A stretch of 64,000 bases of DNA from NCBI GenBank assembly GCA_048158365.1, contig JBLLNL010000001.1. One strand, written 5' to 3'. The translations under genes were made by a program, and so were the position numbers. Shown here piece after piece: positions 53,611-62,382 of the stretch (its first letter is position 1; every line of letters begins with the position of its first letter). Below the pieces are notes generated by a model. That model saw nothing but the letters and a program-made list of their open reading frames with translations. It was not told the origin of the DNA and did not search any database. This stretch comes from Azoarcus_F sp048158365. Lineage in GTDB: Bacteria > Pseudomonadota > Gammaproteobacteria > Burkholderiales > Rhodocyclaceae.

Positions 53611-55497
53611 ATGATCAAGGGTGTCTTCCGATTCATCGGGCGCCTTTTCTACTACGTAGGCTACTGGCTGGATACGGTACGTCGTGCCGTGTTCAATCTG
53701 CTGTTCCTGCTGCTGATCGGTGTCGTCATCGCGTTCTTCTGGCGCCCGACGCCCGAGCTTGCGGACGATTCGGTGCTGGTGCTGCGACCGGTGGGATCGC
53801 TGGTCGAGCAGGCGCGGCTCGAGGACCCGCTCGAGCTGCTACGCCCGGCCGGCACCCGGGTGTCGCAGACCTCGTTGCGCAATCTGCTCGAGGCGGTGCA
53901 TGCGGCGCGCGACGACCATCGGATCAGGGGCCTGGTCGTGGAGACCGACGGCCTCAGCGCGGCCAGCCTGTCCAAGCTGGCCGAGTTGCGTGGCGCGATC
54001 GAAGCCTTCAAACAGAGCGGCAAACCGGTGCTGGCCCGGGGCGAGCGCTTCGACCAGGGGCAGTACTATCTGGCCAGCGTGGCCGACGAAGTGCACCTGT
54101 CCGCCGACGGATTCGTGCTGTTGCGCGGGTTCGCGCGTTATGTGAGCTATTTTCGCAACGCACTCGATTCGCTCGGCGTGAAGGTGCATGTGTTCCGGGT
54201 CGGCGAATACAAGTCCTTCAGCGAACCGTTCACGCGCAGCGACATGTCGGACGAGGACCGCGCCAACACCCGCGACCTGCTGGATGGGTTGTGGAGCGTG
54301 TTTCGTGAAGACATCGCCGCCAGTCGCGGCCTGGAGCCGGCCGCGCTCGATCACTACATCATGGACTATGGCGACGCGCTGACCGCGAGCGGCGGCGATG
54401 CCGCGCAGGCGGCGCTGAAGGCCGGGCTGGTCGATCGTTTCAGCACGCGTGACCAGTGGCGCGAGCTGCTGCGCCAGCGTTTCGGCATCGCGGGCGAGCG
54501 GGAAGAGTACGGCGAGGACTCAGATGGCGAGGACGGTGGCGACGGGATCCGCCGCGTGAGCGTGTCGCGCTATCTGGCCCATGTGCGTGCCGCTGCTCCG
54601 CAGCACGAGGACCAGGTCGCCGTGCTGGTCGCACAAGGCTCGATCATGGACGGCTCGAGCAGGCCGGGCTCGGTCGGCGGCGACAGCCTGGCACGGCTGA
54701 TTCGCGAGGCGCGCGAGGACGACACGGTCAAGGCGGTGGTGATCCGCATCGACAGCCCGGGCGGGAGCGCGTGGGCATCCGAACTGATCCGGCGCGAGCT
54801 GGAGGTCACGCGCGCGGCAGGCAAGCCGGTGGTGGCATCGATGAGCTCGACCGCTGCATCCGGCGGCTACTGGATCGCCGCCGGGGCCGACGAGATCTGG
54901 GCGCATCCGGTGAGCATCACCGGTTCGATCGGCATCTTCGCGATGTTCCCGGAGTTCTCCGAGCCGCTGGAGCGCATCGGCGTCACCGTCGATGGCGTGA
55001 CCACCGCGCCGCTCGCCGGTGCGTTCGACCCGCGCCGACCGATGGAGCCGCTGGCCGCCGAGGCGATGCAGATCGCGATCGAACACGGTTATCGACGTTT
55101 TCTCGACATCGTCGCGCGTGCCCGCAACATGAGCGTGAGCGATGTCGATCTGGTCGCGCGCGGCCAGGTATGGACCGGCGAGGCGGCGAGCAAGCTCGGG
55201 CTGGTCGATCAGCTCGGCGGCCTGGACGCGGCCATCGCAGCCGCCGCGGCGCGGGCCGGACTGCGCAACTACGACGTGGTGTGGCCGGAGTCGCGCCTGT
55301 CGCCGCGTGAGTTGCTGATGCGGCAGTTCGGCGACCTGGTGCTAGCCTGGGGCCTGCTTGCGCCGGCTGCCGAGCCCCCCGGCGCGCCGTCGGCATTGGG
55401 CTTGCTGCTGGGCGCGCTCGAGCGCGAGGTCGAGGCCCTGCTCCACTGGAATGACCCGCAGCATCTGTACACCCACTGCCTGTGCGAGGCGCCGTGA
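53611..55497 (+). CDS. sppA: Signal peptide peptidase SppA, long (67K) type
   Basis: This is a 628-residue inner-membrane serine protease degrading cleaved signal peptides. One N-terminal membrane helix (about 27-44) anchors two tandem S49 domains. By position and motif, catalytic Lys201 (RVGEYKSF) lies in the first and Ser417 (AASGGYW) in the second, the shared Ser-Lys dyad of E. coli SppA. An acidic linker (about 297-312) between the domains is unusual. The start follows GGAGAG. Confidence 0.93.
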   Translation: MIKGVFRFIGRLFYYVGYWLDTVRRAVFNLLFLLLIGVVIAFFWRPTPELADDSVLVLRPVGSLVEQARLEDPLELLRPAGTRVSQTSLRNLLEAVHAARDDHRIRGLVVETDGLSAASLSKLAELRGAIEAFKQSGKPVLARGERFDQGQYYLASVADEVHLSADGFVLLRGFARYVSYFRNALDSLGVKVHVFRVGEYKSFSEPFTRSDMSDEDRANTRDLLDGLWSVFREDIAASRGLEPAALDHYIMDYGDALTASGGDAAQAALKAGLVDRFSTRDQWRELLRQRFGIAGEREEYGEDSDGEDGGDGIRRVSVSRYLAHVRAAAPQHEDQVAVLVAQGSIMDGSSRPGSVGGDSLARLIREAREDDTVKAVVIRIDSPGGSAWASELIRRELEVTRAAGKPVVASMSSTAASGGYWIAAGADEIWAHPVSITGSIGIFAMFPEFSEPLERIGVTVDGVTTAPLAGAFDPRRPMEPLAAEAMQIAIEHGYRRFLDIVARARNMSVSDVDLVARGQVWTGEAASKLGLVDQLGGLDAAIAAAAARAGLRNYDVVWPESRLSPRELLMRQFGDLVLAWGLLAPAAEPPGAPSALGLLLGALEREVEALLHWNDPQHLYTHCLCEAP

Positions 55498-55514
55498 CGG
55501 CGGTATGCGCCGGG

Positions 55515-56753
55515 TCAGGCGTCGCGCAGGAACAGCGTCAGCAGGTCGTTCAGATAGCGGCGCCCGCGCGGGCTCGGGCGCAGGTCGCGCGGATCGGCCT
55601 CGAGCAGCCCTTGTGCGATTGCGTCGTCCAGTTGTTGCCGGATCAGTGCAAGCGGTAGCCCGGTGCGGGCGGCGAAGAGTTCGCGCGGGACACCGTCGCT
55701 CAGTCTGAGCGCGTTCATCATGAACTCGAAGGGCAGGTCCGCGACGCCGACCTCGCGGCGTTCCTGCACGAAGTCGCGCCGGGCCGCGGCCTCCAGGTAG
55801 CGGGTCGGATGCTTGTGGCGCATCTCGCGCACGATACCGGCATGGCTGGACAGTTTTCCGTGCGCGCCGGCGCCTATGCCCAGATAGTCGCCGAACAGCC
55901 AGTAGTTCAGATTGTGCCGGCAGCGCTGGTCCGGGAGGGCGAAGGCCGAGGTTTCGTAGTGTTCGAAGCCGGCCTCGGCGAGCCGTGCCTCGATCGCGTC
56001 CTGCATGTCGGCGGCGTGGTCGGCGTCGGGCAGCGGCGGTGGGTCGTGATGGAACGGGGTGTTGGGTTCCAGCGTCAGGTGATAGGCCGACAGGTGGCCA
56101 ACGCCGGTCGCCAGCGCCTGCTCGAGGTCGGCCAGCGCCTGCTGCAGCGATTGCTCCGGCAGCGCGTACATCAGGTCGATGTTGACCCGTTCGAAATGCG
56201 TCTGCGCGATGTCGATCGCACGCCGTGCCTCGCGGCTGTCGTGGATGCGGCCGAGGCGCGCCAGATGGCCGTCATCGAAGCTCTGCACCCCGATCGACAG
56301 GCGATTCACGCCGGCACTGCGAAAATCCCGGAAGCGCTCGCTCTCGAAGGTGCCGGGATTGGCCTCCAGCGTGATCTCGGCCAGCGGGTCCAGCGGCAGC
56401 AGGGTACGGATCGCGGTGAGCAGGCGGTCCAGCGCTGCGGCCGTCATCAGGCTGGGCGTGCCACCGCCGATGAACACGGTCTGGATGCGTCGCCCCCAGA
56501 CCTGCGGCAACGCCGTCTCGATGTCGGCGATCAGCGCATCGACATAGGTGCGCTCCAGCGACTCGTGCTCGCCGGGGCTGCGCTGCTGGTGAGAATTGAA
56601 GTCGCAGTACGGGCACTTTTTCACGCACCACGGGTAATGCACGTACAGCGCCAGCGGCGGCGGTGCGGACAGCTTTGGCTGCAGCGTGGCCGGGTCGGGA
56701 GCCGGTCGCGACGGCGCCTCGACCGCCAGCCGGATCACGCGCCGTTCGCTCAT
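55515..56753 (-). CDS. hemW: Radical-SAM haem chaperone HemW
   Basis: This is a 412-residue protein. The cluster motif CVKKCPYC (Cys43, 47, 50) with the following DFNSH is the HemW signature, distinguishing it from HemN. GGGTPSL, ANPGTFE and RLSIGVQSF are radical-SAM motifs, and a C-terminal HemW domain follows (about 320-410). HemW inserts haem into target proteins. Its ATG overlaps the rdgB stop by 4 bp. Confidence 0.93.
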   Translation of the reverse strand: MSERRVIRLAVEAPSRPAPDPATLQPKLSAPPPLALYVHYPWCVKKCPYCDFNSHQQRSPGEHESLERTYVDALIADIETALPQVWGRRIQTVFIGGGTPSLMTAAALDRLLTAIRTLLPLDPLAEITLEANPGTFESERFRDFRSAGVNRLSIGVQSFDDGHLARLGRIHDSREARRAIDIAQTHFERVNIDLMYALPEQSLQQALADLEQALATGVGHLSAYHLTLEPNTPFHHDPPPLPDADHAADMQDAIEARLAEAGFEHYETSAFALPDQRCRHNLNYWLFGDYLGIGAGAHGKLSSHAGIVREMRHKHPTRYLEAAARRDFVQERREVGVADLPFEFMMNALRLSDGVPRELFAARTGLPLALIRQQLDDAIAQGLLEADPRDLRPSPRGRRYLNDLLTLFLRDA

Positions 56754-57358
56754 CCGGGCGCGCGACCCTGGCCGGGCTGCAGTCGGCCGAGCAGATGGCG
56801 CATCGCGGCGCCGCGGTGGCTCAGTGTGTTCTTCAGCGCCGCGTCCAGCTCGGCGGCGGTCTGCTCGAGTTCGGGCACGTAGAACAGCGGGTCGTAACCG
56901 AACCCGCGCTCGCCGCGTGGTGCGTCCAGAATCAACCCGTGCCATTCGCCGTCGGCGATCAGCGGGCGTGGGTCGTCCGCATGCAGCACCAGTACCACCA
57001 CGGTGTAGAAATACGCGCTGCGGTCCGCGCAGCCGGTCAGGCGCTCGAGCAGCAGCGCGTTGTTGCGCGCATCGGACTTCGGTTCGCCGGCGAAGCGCGC
57101 CGAATGCACGCCCGGCTCACCGCCGAGTGCGCTCACGCACAGGCCCGAGTCGTCGGCGATCGCCGGTAGTCCGGTGTGTGCTGCCGCGTGGCGCGCCTTG
57201 GCGAGCGCGTTCTCGACGAAGGTGAGATGCGGCTCCTCCGCCTCCGGCACGTCGAATGCCGACTGCGGCAGCACCTCGATGCCGAGCGGGGACAGCAGCG
57301 CGGCCAGTTCGGCCGCCTTCTTCGTGTTGTTGCTGGCGAGAAGGAGTTTTTCGATCAT
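56750..57358 (-). CDS. rdgB: dITP/XTP pyrophosphatase RdgB (HAM1)
   Basis: This 202-residue housecleaning enzyme hydrolyses non-canonical purine triphosphates to monophosphates. LLLASNNTKKAAEL, TFVENALAKARHAA, ADDSGLCVSALGGEPGV and GFGYDPLFYVPE are the family motifs, including the nucleotide and metal residues. It lies within the rph-rdgB-hemW run, the usual order. Confidence 0.95.
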   Translation of the reverse strand: MIEKLLLASNNTKKAAELAALLSPLGIEVLPQSAFDVPEAEEPHLTFVENALAKARHAAAHTGLPAIADDSGLCVSALGGEPGVHSARFAGEPKSDARNNALLLERLTGCADRSAYFYTVVVLVLHADDPRPLIADGEWHGLILDAPRGERGFGYDPLFYVPELEQTAAELDAALKNTLSHRGAAMRHLLGRLQPGQGRAPG

Positions 57359-57439
57359 GCGGACAGACTCGCAATACGGTGTCGGGTGGGGGTAGGGGTG
57401 CGGGTAGGGCGGGGGCGTGTGCGCCGTCGCGAGGATCGC

Positions 57440-58162
57440 TCAATCCAGCCCGAGCGCGACCTTCTGCGCCTGGACCAGCTCGCGGATGCCTTGATCGGCC
57501 AGTGTTAGCATCGCGTCGAGTTCGGCGCGCGAGAAAGGTGTACCCTCGGCTGTGCCCTGCACCTCGATGATTCCACCCGAGCCGGTCATGACCACGTTCA
57601 TGTCGGTGTCGCAGCCCGAATCCTCCGCATAGTCTAGATCGAGCACCGGCGTGCCGTCGAGCATGCCGACCGACACCGCCGCGACCATGTCCCGCATCGG
57701 GCTGGCCGCGAGCTTGCCGGCCGCGACCAGCCCGGCGATCGCGTCATGCACCGCGACGCAGGCGCCGGTGATCGACGCGGTGCGCGTGCCGCCGTCGGCC
57801 TGTAGCACGTCGCAGTCGATGATGATCTGGCGCTCGCCCAGCGCGGCCAGGTCGACCACCGCGCGCAGGCTGCGCCCGATCAGGCGCTGGATCTCCTGGG
57901 TGCGTCCGCTCTGCTTGCCGCGCGCGGCCTCGCGCGCGCTGCGGGTATGGGTGGAGCGGGGCAGCATGCCGTACTCGGCGGTCAGCCAGCCCTGCCCCTT
58001 GCCACGCAGAAACGACGGCACCGATTCTTCGACACTGGCGGTGCACAGCACGCGCGTGTCACCGAACTCGATCAATACCGAACCCTCGGCATGGCGGGTG
58101 AAGTGGCGGGTGATCCGGATGGACCGGAGCTGGTCGGGGCGGCGTTGTTGGCTGGGGCGCAT
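57440..58162 (-). CDS. rph: Ribonuclease PH
   Basis: This is a 240-residue phosphorolytic 3'-exoribonuclease that trims tRNA precursors. RRPDQLRSIRITRHFTRHAEGSVL, SFLRGKGQGWLTAEYGMLPRSTHTR and the phosphate-binding GRTQEIQRLIGRSLRA are intact. Start 58162 is chosen because AAGGA lies 5 bases upstream; an ATG six codons earlier overlaps the phosphatase stop (ATGA) and would also be possible. Confidence 0.95.
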   Translation of the reverse strand: MRPSQQRRPDQLRSIRITRHFTRHAEGSVLIEFGDTRVLCTASVEESVPSFLRGKGQGWLTAEYGMLPRSTHTRSAREAARGKQSGRTQEIQRLIGRSLRAVVDLAALGERQIIIDCDVLQADGGTRTASITGACVAVHDAIAGLVAAGKLAASPMRDMVAAVSVGMLDGTPVLDLDYAEDSGCDTDMNVVMTGSGGIIEVQGTAEGTPFSRAELDAMLTLADQGIRELVQAQKVALGLD

Positions 58163-58176
58163 GAGGGTCCTTTCGG

Positions 58177-59094
58177 TCATTTGCTGAATTTCTGGATCGC
58201 GGAATTGATCTCCGAGATCGCGCGTTCGATCTCGTCGTCGGTCAGGTCGAGGTCGCTGACCGGCGGGCGGGTTCGCTGGAAGGTGTCGAGGCGGGTGGTG
58301 AAGTGATCGAGCGCCATCGTCTGCGTGGACACCGTGTCGGAGTGGGCCGCGGCGCCGGCGTCCTCCCAGCGCATCGCGATCATCGACAGGTTGTCGCAGG
58401 TGTCGCCGCCGCGCACCTCGGCGTGGTCGAGCAGTCGCGGCACGGCCTCCATCACGTTGTTGCCGGTGAAACCCTGCACCATGCTGTCGTCGTCGAGCGG
58501 CCCCCACAGGCCGTCGGTGCACAATGCGACGATGTCCCCGTCGCGCAATGCGAAACGCTTGGAGAACTCCACCTGCGGCGGGTGGTTGCCGCCGAGGCAG
58601 CTGTAGATGCGGTTGCGACCCGGATGACGGGCCGCGCCTTCCGCGTCGAGCAGGCCCTGGTCCATCATCAGCTGGACCCGCGAATGATCGCGCGTGCGGG
58701 TCGCGATCCGTCCGCGCCTGAGCACGTACAGCCGCGAGTCGCCGGCATGCGCCCAGTGCGCGAATCCGTCCTGCACGATGCAAGCGACGACGGTGGTGCG
58801 CGGCGCCTCGGCGAGCTGCTTGTCGAACGCGTAGTCGAGGATCGCGTTGTGCGCGTTGGTCAGGGTCCGGGACAGGAAGAACACCGGATCGGGCAGTTCC
58901 GGCCGGGCCTCGCGCTGGAAGGCCTGCGTGATGAACTGCACCGCGATCTGGGCGGCGATCTCGCCATGCAGATGACCACCCATGCCGTCGGCGATCACCA
59001 TCAGCAGCGCGTCGCGCGAATAGCAGTACGCATTTCGGTCCTGATTGGCCTTGCGCCTGCCGATGCGGCTTTCCTGGAATATCGTGAATTTCAA
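58177..59094 (-). CDS. PP2C-type serine/threonine protein phosphatase
   Basis: This is a 305-residue metal-dependent phosphatase. Metal-binding motifs ADGMGGH, WAHAGDSRLYVLRRGR and LCTDGLWGPLDDD are present, with a C-terminal extension (about 255-305) beyond the catalytic core. It follows the kinase gene by 8 bp on the same strand, forming a kinase/phosphatase pair. It probably reverses phosphorylation by that kinase. Confidence 0.9.
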   Translation of the reverse strand: MKFTIFQESRIGRRKANQDRNAYCYSRDALLMVIADGMGGHLHGEIAAQIAVQFITQAFQREARPELPDPVFFLSRTLTNAHNAILDYAFDKQLAEAPRTTVVACIVQDGFAHWAHAGDSRLYVLRRGRIATRTRDHSRVQLMMDQGLLDAEGAARHPGRNRIYSCLGGNHPPQVEFSKRFALRDGDIVALCTDGLWGPLDDDSMVQGFTGNNVMEAVPRLLDHAEVRGGDTCDNLSMIAMRWEDAGAAAHSDTVSTQTMALDHFTTRLDTFQRTRPPVSDLDLTDDEIERAISEINSAIQKFSK

Positions 59095-59102
59095 GAGCTA
59101 CC

Positions 59103-60050
59103 TCAGGATCGTCCGATGAATGATTTGAGCCGTGTGCCCACGTCGGTGAACCAGGTGGCCGGCATGGCCTCGCCCGCTTCCTTGCGCATCAGCGCCTTCT
59201 GCAGCGAATAGACGCTTTGCGGGCGCTCCAGCGGGTCCAGGCGCAGGCACCAGTCTATGGTCTGCAGCAGCTGCGCAGAATAGCGTGACGCATGGGTGCG
59301 CGCGACCGGGACGAAGGTGTCCTGCTTGACGCGTTCGTCGGAGCGCGGCGGCGCAACGCCGACCACGCACGCATACAGGCTCGCGCCGACGCTGTAGATG
59401 TCGCTCCACGGACCGAGGCTGTCTCGGTCGGTGTATTGCTCGGGGGAGGCGAAACCGGGCGTGTACATCGGCTTCAGGATGGGCTGTTCGGTCATCAGTG
59501 TCTGTCGCGCCGCGCCGAAGTCGAGCAGTACCGGGGTGCCGTCGTTGCGCAGGTAGATGTTGGACGGCTTGATGTCCAGATGCAGCAGCTTGTGCGCGTG
59601 GACTTCGCGCAGGCCATTGAGCATGCGGGTGAAGATCGCGCGGATGAAGCGCTCGCGTACTTCGCCGCGGTGCTTGTTGATGTATTCATGCAAGGTTCGG
59701 CCCCGCTCGAACTGCATCACCATGTAGACGGTACCGTTCGCGCGGAAGAAGTTCAGCACCCGAACCACGTTGGGGTGCATCAGGCGCGCGAGCGAGCGCC
59801 CCTCCTCGAAGAAGCACTTGAGCCCGTAGCGAAACGCAGGCAGGTTCTCGCTCGGCACCTGCGGCGTGATGACGCCTTCCTTGCGCAGTGCCAGCGAGTT
59901 GGGCAGATACTCCTTGATCGCAACTGGCACGCCGTCCTCGTCGAAGGCCAGATACACGATGGAGAAGCCTCCGAGCGAGAGCTGGCGGTCGATGCGGTAC
60001 TGGTCGAGTTGAAAGCCGGATGGCAGAGGGCTGTTCGCTTGAGGCGGCAT
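59103..60050 (-). CDS. Hanks-type serine/threonine protein kinase
   Basis: This is a 315-residue cytoplasmic kinase. The glycine loop GGFSIVY, Lys in VAIKEYLP, catalytic loop HLDIKPSN, DFGAAR and the APE-equivalent FASPEQY are all present, so it should be active. There is no PASTA repeat or membrane helix; about 50 residues follow the kinase domain. Paired with the phosphatase and upstream of rph in one run, it could regulate RNA or nucleotide enzymes, but no substrate is known. Confidence 0.92.
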   Translation of the reverse strand: MPPQANSPLPSGFQLDQYRIDRQLSLGGFSIVYLAFDEDGVPVAIKEYLPNSLALRKEGVITPQVPSENLPAFRYGLKCFFEEGRSLARLMHPNVVRVLNFFRANGTVYMVMQFERGRTLHEYINKHRGEVRERFIRAIFTRMLNGLREVHAHKLLHLDIKPSNIYLRNDGTPVLLDFGAARQTLMTEQPILKPMYTPGFASPEQYTDRDSLGPWSDIYSVGASLYACVVGVAPPRSDERVKQDTFVPVARTHASRYSAQLLQTIDWCLRLDPLERPQSVYSLQKALMRKEAGEAMPATWFTDVGTRLKSFIGRS

Positions 60051-60215
60051 CTGTATGAGGGCTACTATTCGGCTTTTCCGATGTCCGTGCAGCTTGACGC
60101 CAGCATCGTCGCACAGCCTGCGACGACGAGGCGGCCGGCGACGGACGGCCCGTCATTTTCAATGTGCGGGGGCTGCAGTGTAAAGGATAACGGCGGACTC
60201 CCGGAGGTCTTCACC

Positions 60216-61082
60216 ATGATTCACAGCATGACCGGCTTCGCCGTCCAGACCCGCGATTTCGGCGCGGTGAGCCTGCATATCGAACTGCGCAGCGTCAACT
60301 CACGCTACCTCGATCTGTTCTTCCGCATCGGCGACGAACTGCGTCAGGCCGAGCCCGCGATCCGCGAGCAGCTCGCTGCGCGGCTCAAGCGCGGCAAGGT
60401 CGAATGTCGGCTCAACCTGCAGAGCAAGCAGGCCGCCCCCCGCGAACTCGCGATCAACGCGGCGCTGCTCGATCAACTCGCCGGTGCCGAGGCGGCGGTG
60501 CGGGCGCGTTTCGGCGGGGCGCAGGGCCTGTCGGTCGGCGAGATCCTGCGCTGGCCCGGCATGCTCGCCGACGACGGCGTGAGCTTCGAGCAGATGCAGC
60601 CGGTGCTGCTCGAGCTCGCGCGTGCGGCGATCGACGAACTGGTCGCGACCCGCGCGCGCGAAGGCGAGAAGCTCGTCGACATGATCCGCGAGCGCCTGGC
60701 CCGCATGCGCGAACTGGTCGCCGAAGCGCAGCCGCGCATCCCGCAGATCGTCGCCGATCATCAGGAGCGGCTCACCGCCCGCCTGCGCGACGCAGTCGCG
60801 TCACTGGACGAGGACCGCATCCGCCAGGAGGTCGCGCTGTTCGCGCAGCGCATCGACGTGGCCGAGGAACTCAACCGCCTGTCCGCCCACATCGAAGAGG
60901 TCGAGCGCATCCTGAAAAGCGGTGGCGCGGCCGGCAAGCGGCTCGACTTCCTGATGCAGGAGCTCAACCGCGAAGCCAACACGCTCGCCTCCAAGTCCGC
61001 CGCCACCGACGTGACCGGCATCGCGATGGAGATGAAGGTGCTGATCGAGCAGATGCGCGAGCAGGTGCAAAACATCGAGTGA
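60216..61082 (+). CDS. yicC: YicC-family endoribonuclease
   Basis: This is a 288-residue YicC/YloC protein, an endoribonuclease family in which E. coli YicC promotes decay of the RyhB sRNA. MIHSMTGFA, ELRSVNSRYLDLFFRI and the C-terminal GKRLDFLMQELNREANTLASKSA are diagnostic. CGGAGG precedes the ATG by 7 bases. It is divergent from the kinase gene across a 165-bp promoter region. Confidence 0.92.
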   Translation: MIHSMTGFAVQTRDFGAVSLHIELRSVNSRYLDLFFRIGDELRQAEPAIREQLAARLKRGKVECRLNLQSKQAAPRELAINAALLDQLAGAEAAVRARFGGAQGLSVGEILRWPGMLADDGVSFEQMQPVLLELARAAIDELVATRAREGEKLVDMIRERLARMRELVAEAQPRIPQIVADHQERLTARLRDAVASLDEDRIRQEVALFAQRIDVAEELNRLSAHIEEVERILKSGGAAGKRLDFLMQELNREANTLASKSAATDVTGIAMEMKVLIEQMREQVQNIE

Positions 61083-61190
61083 TGCGCCATGGGGCACCGG
61101 TCTGCACCAGAAACCCGGTATTTCTGCTGTTTGCATCATTCCTCGAACAGTGCAGAGTGCGTGCCCGTGCGCACAAAGATGATGGCGTCC

Positions 61191-61274
61191 CCAGTCCTTG
61201 AGGAAGGTCTTGGTGTAGTCGCACGCCTTGGGTGGCGAGGCCCGCTTACTGCTGGCGGGTCTTTTCGAGGTCAT
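61191..61274 (-). pseudogene. Truncated YafQ/RelE-type toxin
   Basis: About 28 codons remain of a toxin gene beginning inside the antitoxin 3' end: KRASPPKACDYTKTFLKDW is the usual YafQ start. After this Trp the sequence is unrelated to the family, so the catalytic His and Arg region is absent. No active toxin can be made here. Confidence 0.65.
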
Positions 61275-61524
61275 CGATCAGGGCGTCAGCAGACTCAAAG
61301 CGCGCAGTGCGGACCTTCATCATCGCGCGGGCTTCTTCCATCGCCGCACGGGTCTGTGCATTGGGAACCTTGAGTTCCAGCGGGAACGCCTGATCGTTGA
61401 CCACGCGCTTGAGCAGGATACGCACCGCATCCGACACGGACAGCCCCATGCCTTCCAGCGCCTCGCTGGCTTGCTCCTTGATTTCACTGTCCACCCGGAC
61501 GTGCAGCATTGTGGAATGGGCCAT
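61246..61524 (-). CDS. RelB/DinJ-family antitoxin, now without a toxin
   Basis: This is a 92-residue ribbon-helix-helix antitoxin. TMLHVRVDSEIKEQASEALEGMGLSVSDAVRILLKRV is the DNA-binding N-terminus; the C-terminal toxin-binding tail (about 60-92) is intact. AAAGGAGG lies 8 bases before the ATG at 61524. The partner yafQ-like gene is truncated just downstream, so this protein may persist as a free repressor or an anti-addiction relic. Confidence 0.85.
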   Translation of the reverse strand: MAHSTMLHVRVDSEIKEQASEALEGMGLSVSDAVRILLKRVVNDQAFPLELKVPNAQTRAAMEEARAMMKVRTARFESADALIDDLEKTRQQ

Positions 61525-61552
61525 CACTGAATCCTCCTTTCTTGTGTGTTTT

Positions 61553-61570
61553 GTATCTCTATCGAGATAC
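61553..61570. promoter_or_regulatory. Putative antitoxin operator
   Basis: GTATCTC-TATC-GAGATAC, a perfect 7-base inverted repeat, lies 28 bp upstream of the RelB/DinJ-type start codon, the expected position for autorepression by a ribbon-helix-helix protein. Confidence 0.5.
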
Positions 61571-61904
61571 GGTCAAGTGACTCAGACGTGCGGAACCGTT
61601 TGACGCATTGTCCGTTGAGGGCGTTCGATACTTGCTCTGCAGTATCCGACTGTCGTCCAGAGGCCCACGTGCGCGCGTAGGCTGTCCGTCAGGTTTACGG
61701 ATGAAGCGATCGTTCGGATGAATGATTTCCAGAAGTGGCAAAAGGCAGCTTCTGGCCGGACGCACGCACTGGGTGATGTCGCTGAAACCTGCCGCCCGAG
61801 TTCCTCCGTGCAAGCTGAACGTCGGCCCAGTGGCTTCGTCGGCGGACGAGGCAATCGACCAGGGGGAACCACGGCGAGTGGCGTCCGTCAGAGAGGCTCC
61901 GCAT
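61571..61904. other. Intergenic region between two toxin-antitoxin loci
   Basis: This stretch of about 330 bp separates the divergent antitoxin and higBA loci. Frames exist on both strands but none has a motif or ribosome site. I see nothing to annotate. Confidence 0.4.
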
Positions 61905-61923
61905 TGTTGCGTGATGCGCAACA
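61905..61923. promoter_or_regulatory. Putative HigA operator
   Basis: TGTTGCG-TGATG-CGCAACA, a perfect 7-base inverted repeat, ends 15 bp before the higB start codon. HigA-type repressors bind such palindromes to control the higBA operon. Confidence 0.5.
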
Positions 61924-61938
61924 TGCTACAGTGAATCC

Positions 61939-62382
61939 ATGATCAATTCCTTCCGCCACAAGGGGCTTCGTCGCTTTTATGAGACAGGGAGTCTGGCCGG
62001 GATTCAACCACAGCATGCAAAGCGGTTAAGGATGCAGCTTGCAGCCCTAGGAGGCTGTCGGACTTGAGGCTGATCTACTGCGCCGGTGGGAGAAGCGGTC
62101 CATATCTGCCCGATTTTTCGTTGCATAGAACCACTATGCGCCTCAAAATCGACCAGATCTGTCCTCGCTTTCCCACCCGGCTCGTGACGATCGCTCAAGT
62201 CCGACAGCCTCCTAGATACGGCAGCCAGTATCGACGACATGGATATTCCCGGCTTTCGTCTGCACCCGCTGAAGGGTGGCGAGCAAGCCCGGTGGTCGGT
62301 ATGGGTCAACGGCAACTGGCGGCTCACCTTCGAGTTTTGCGACGGTAACGCTTATGTACTGGATTACGAGGACTATCACTGA
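61939..62382 (+). pseudogene. higB: HigB-type toxin gene interrupted by a small transposable element
   Basis: The first 37 codons (INSFRHKGLRRFYETGSLAGI, then QPQHAKRLRMQLAAL) and the last part (DTAASIDDMDIPGFRLHPL to FEFCDGNAYVLDYEDYH) match HigB/RelE-type toxins. They are separated by the element at 62051-62211. Removing the element plus one CTAG restores one continuous frame of about 92 codons. As it stands, translation stops 6 bases into the element region, so no intact toxin is made. The stop overlaps the higA start (TGATGG region). Confidence 0.85.
62051..62211. mobile_element. 161-bp MITE-like hairpin element in higB
   Basis: The ends are 18-bp perfect inverted repeats (GAGGCTGTCGGACTTGAG at 62051-62068, complement at 62194-62211), flanked by a CTAG duplication (62047-62050 and 62212-62215). 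The interior is also self-complementary, with GGTGGGA.AAGCG opposite CGCTT.CCCACC and a central GTTGCATAG/CTATGCGC stem, so the whole element can fold as one long hairpin. It has no coding capacity and would need a transposase elsewhere, of an IS family making 4-bp CTAG duplications. Confidence 0.85.
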
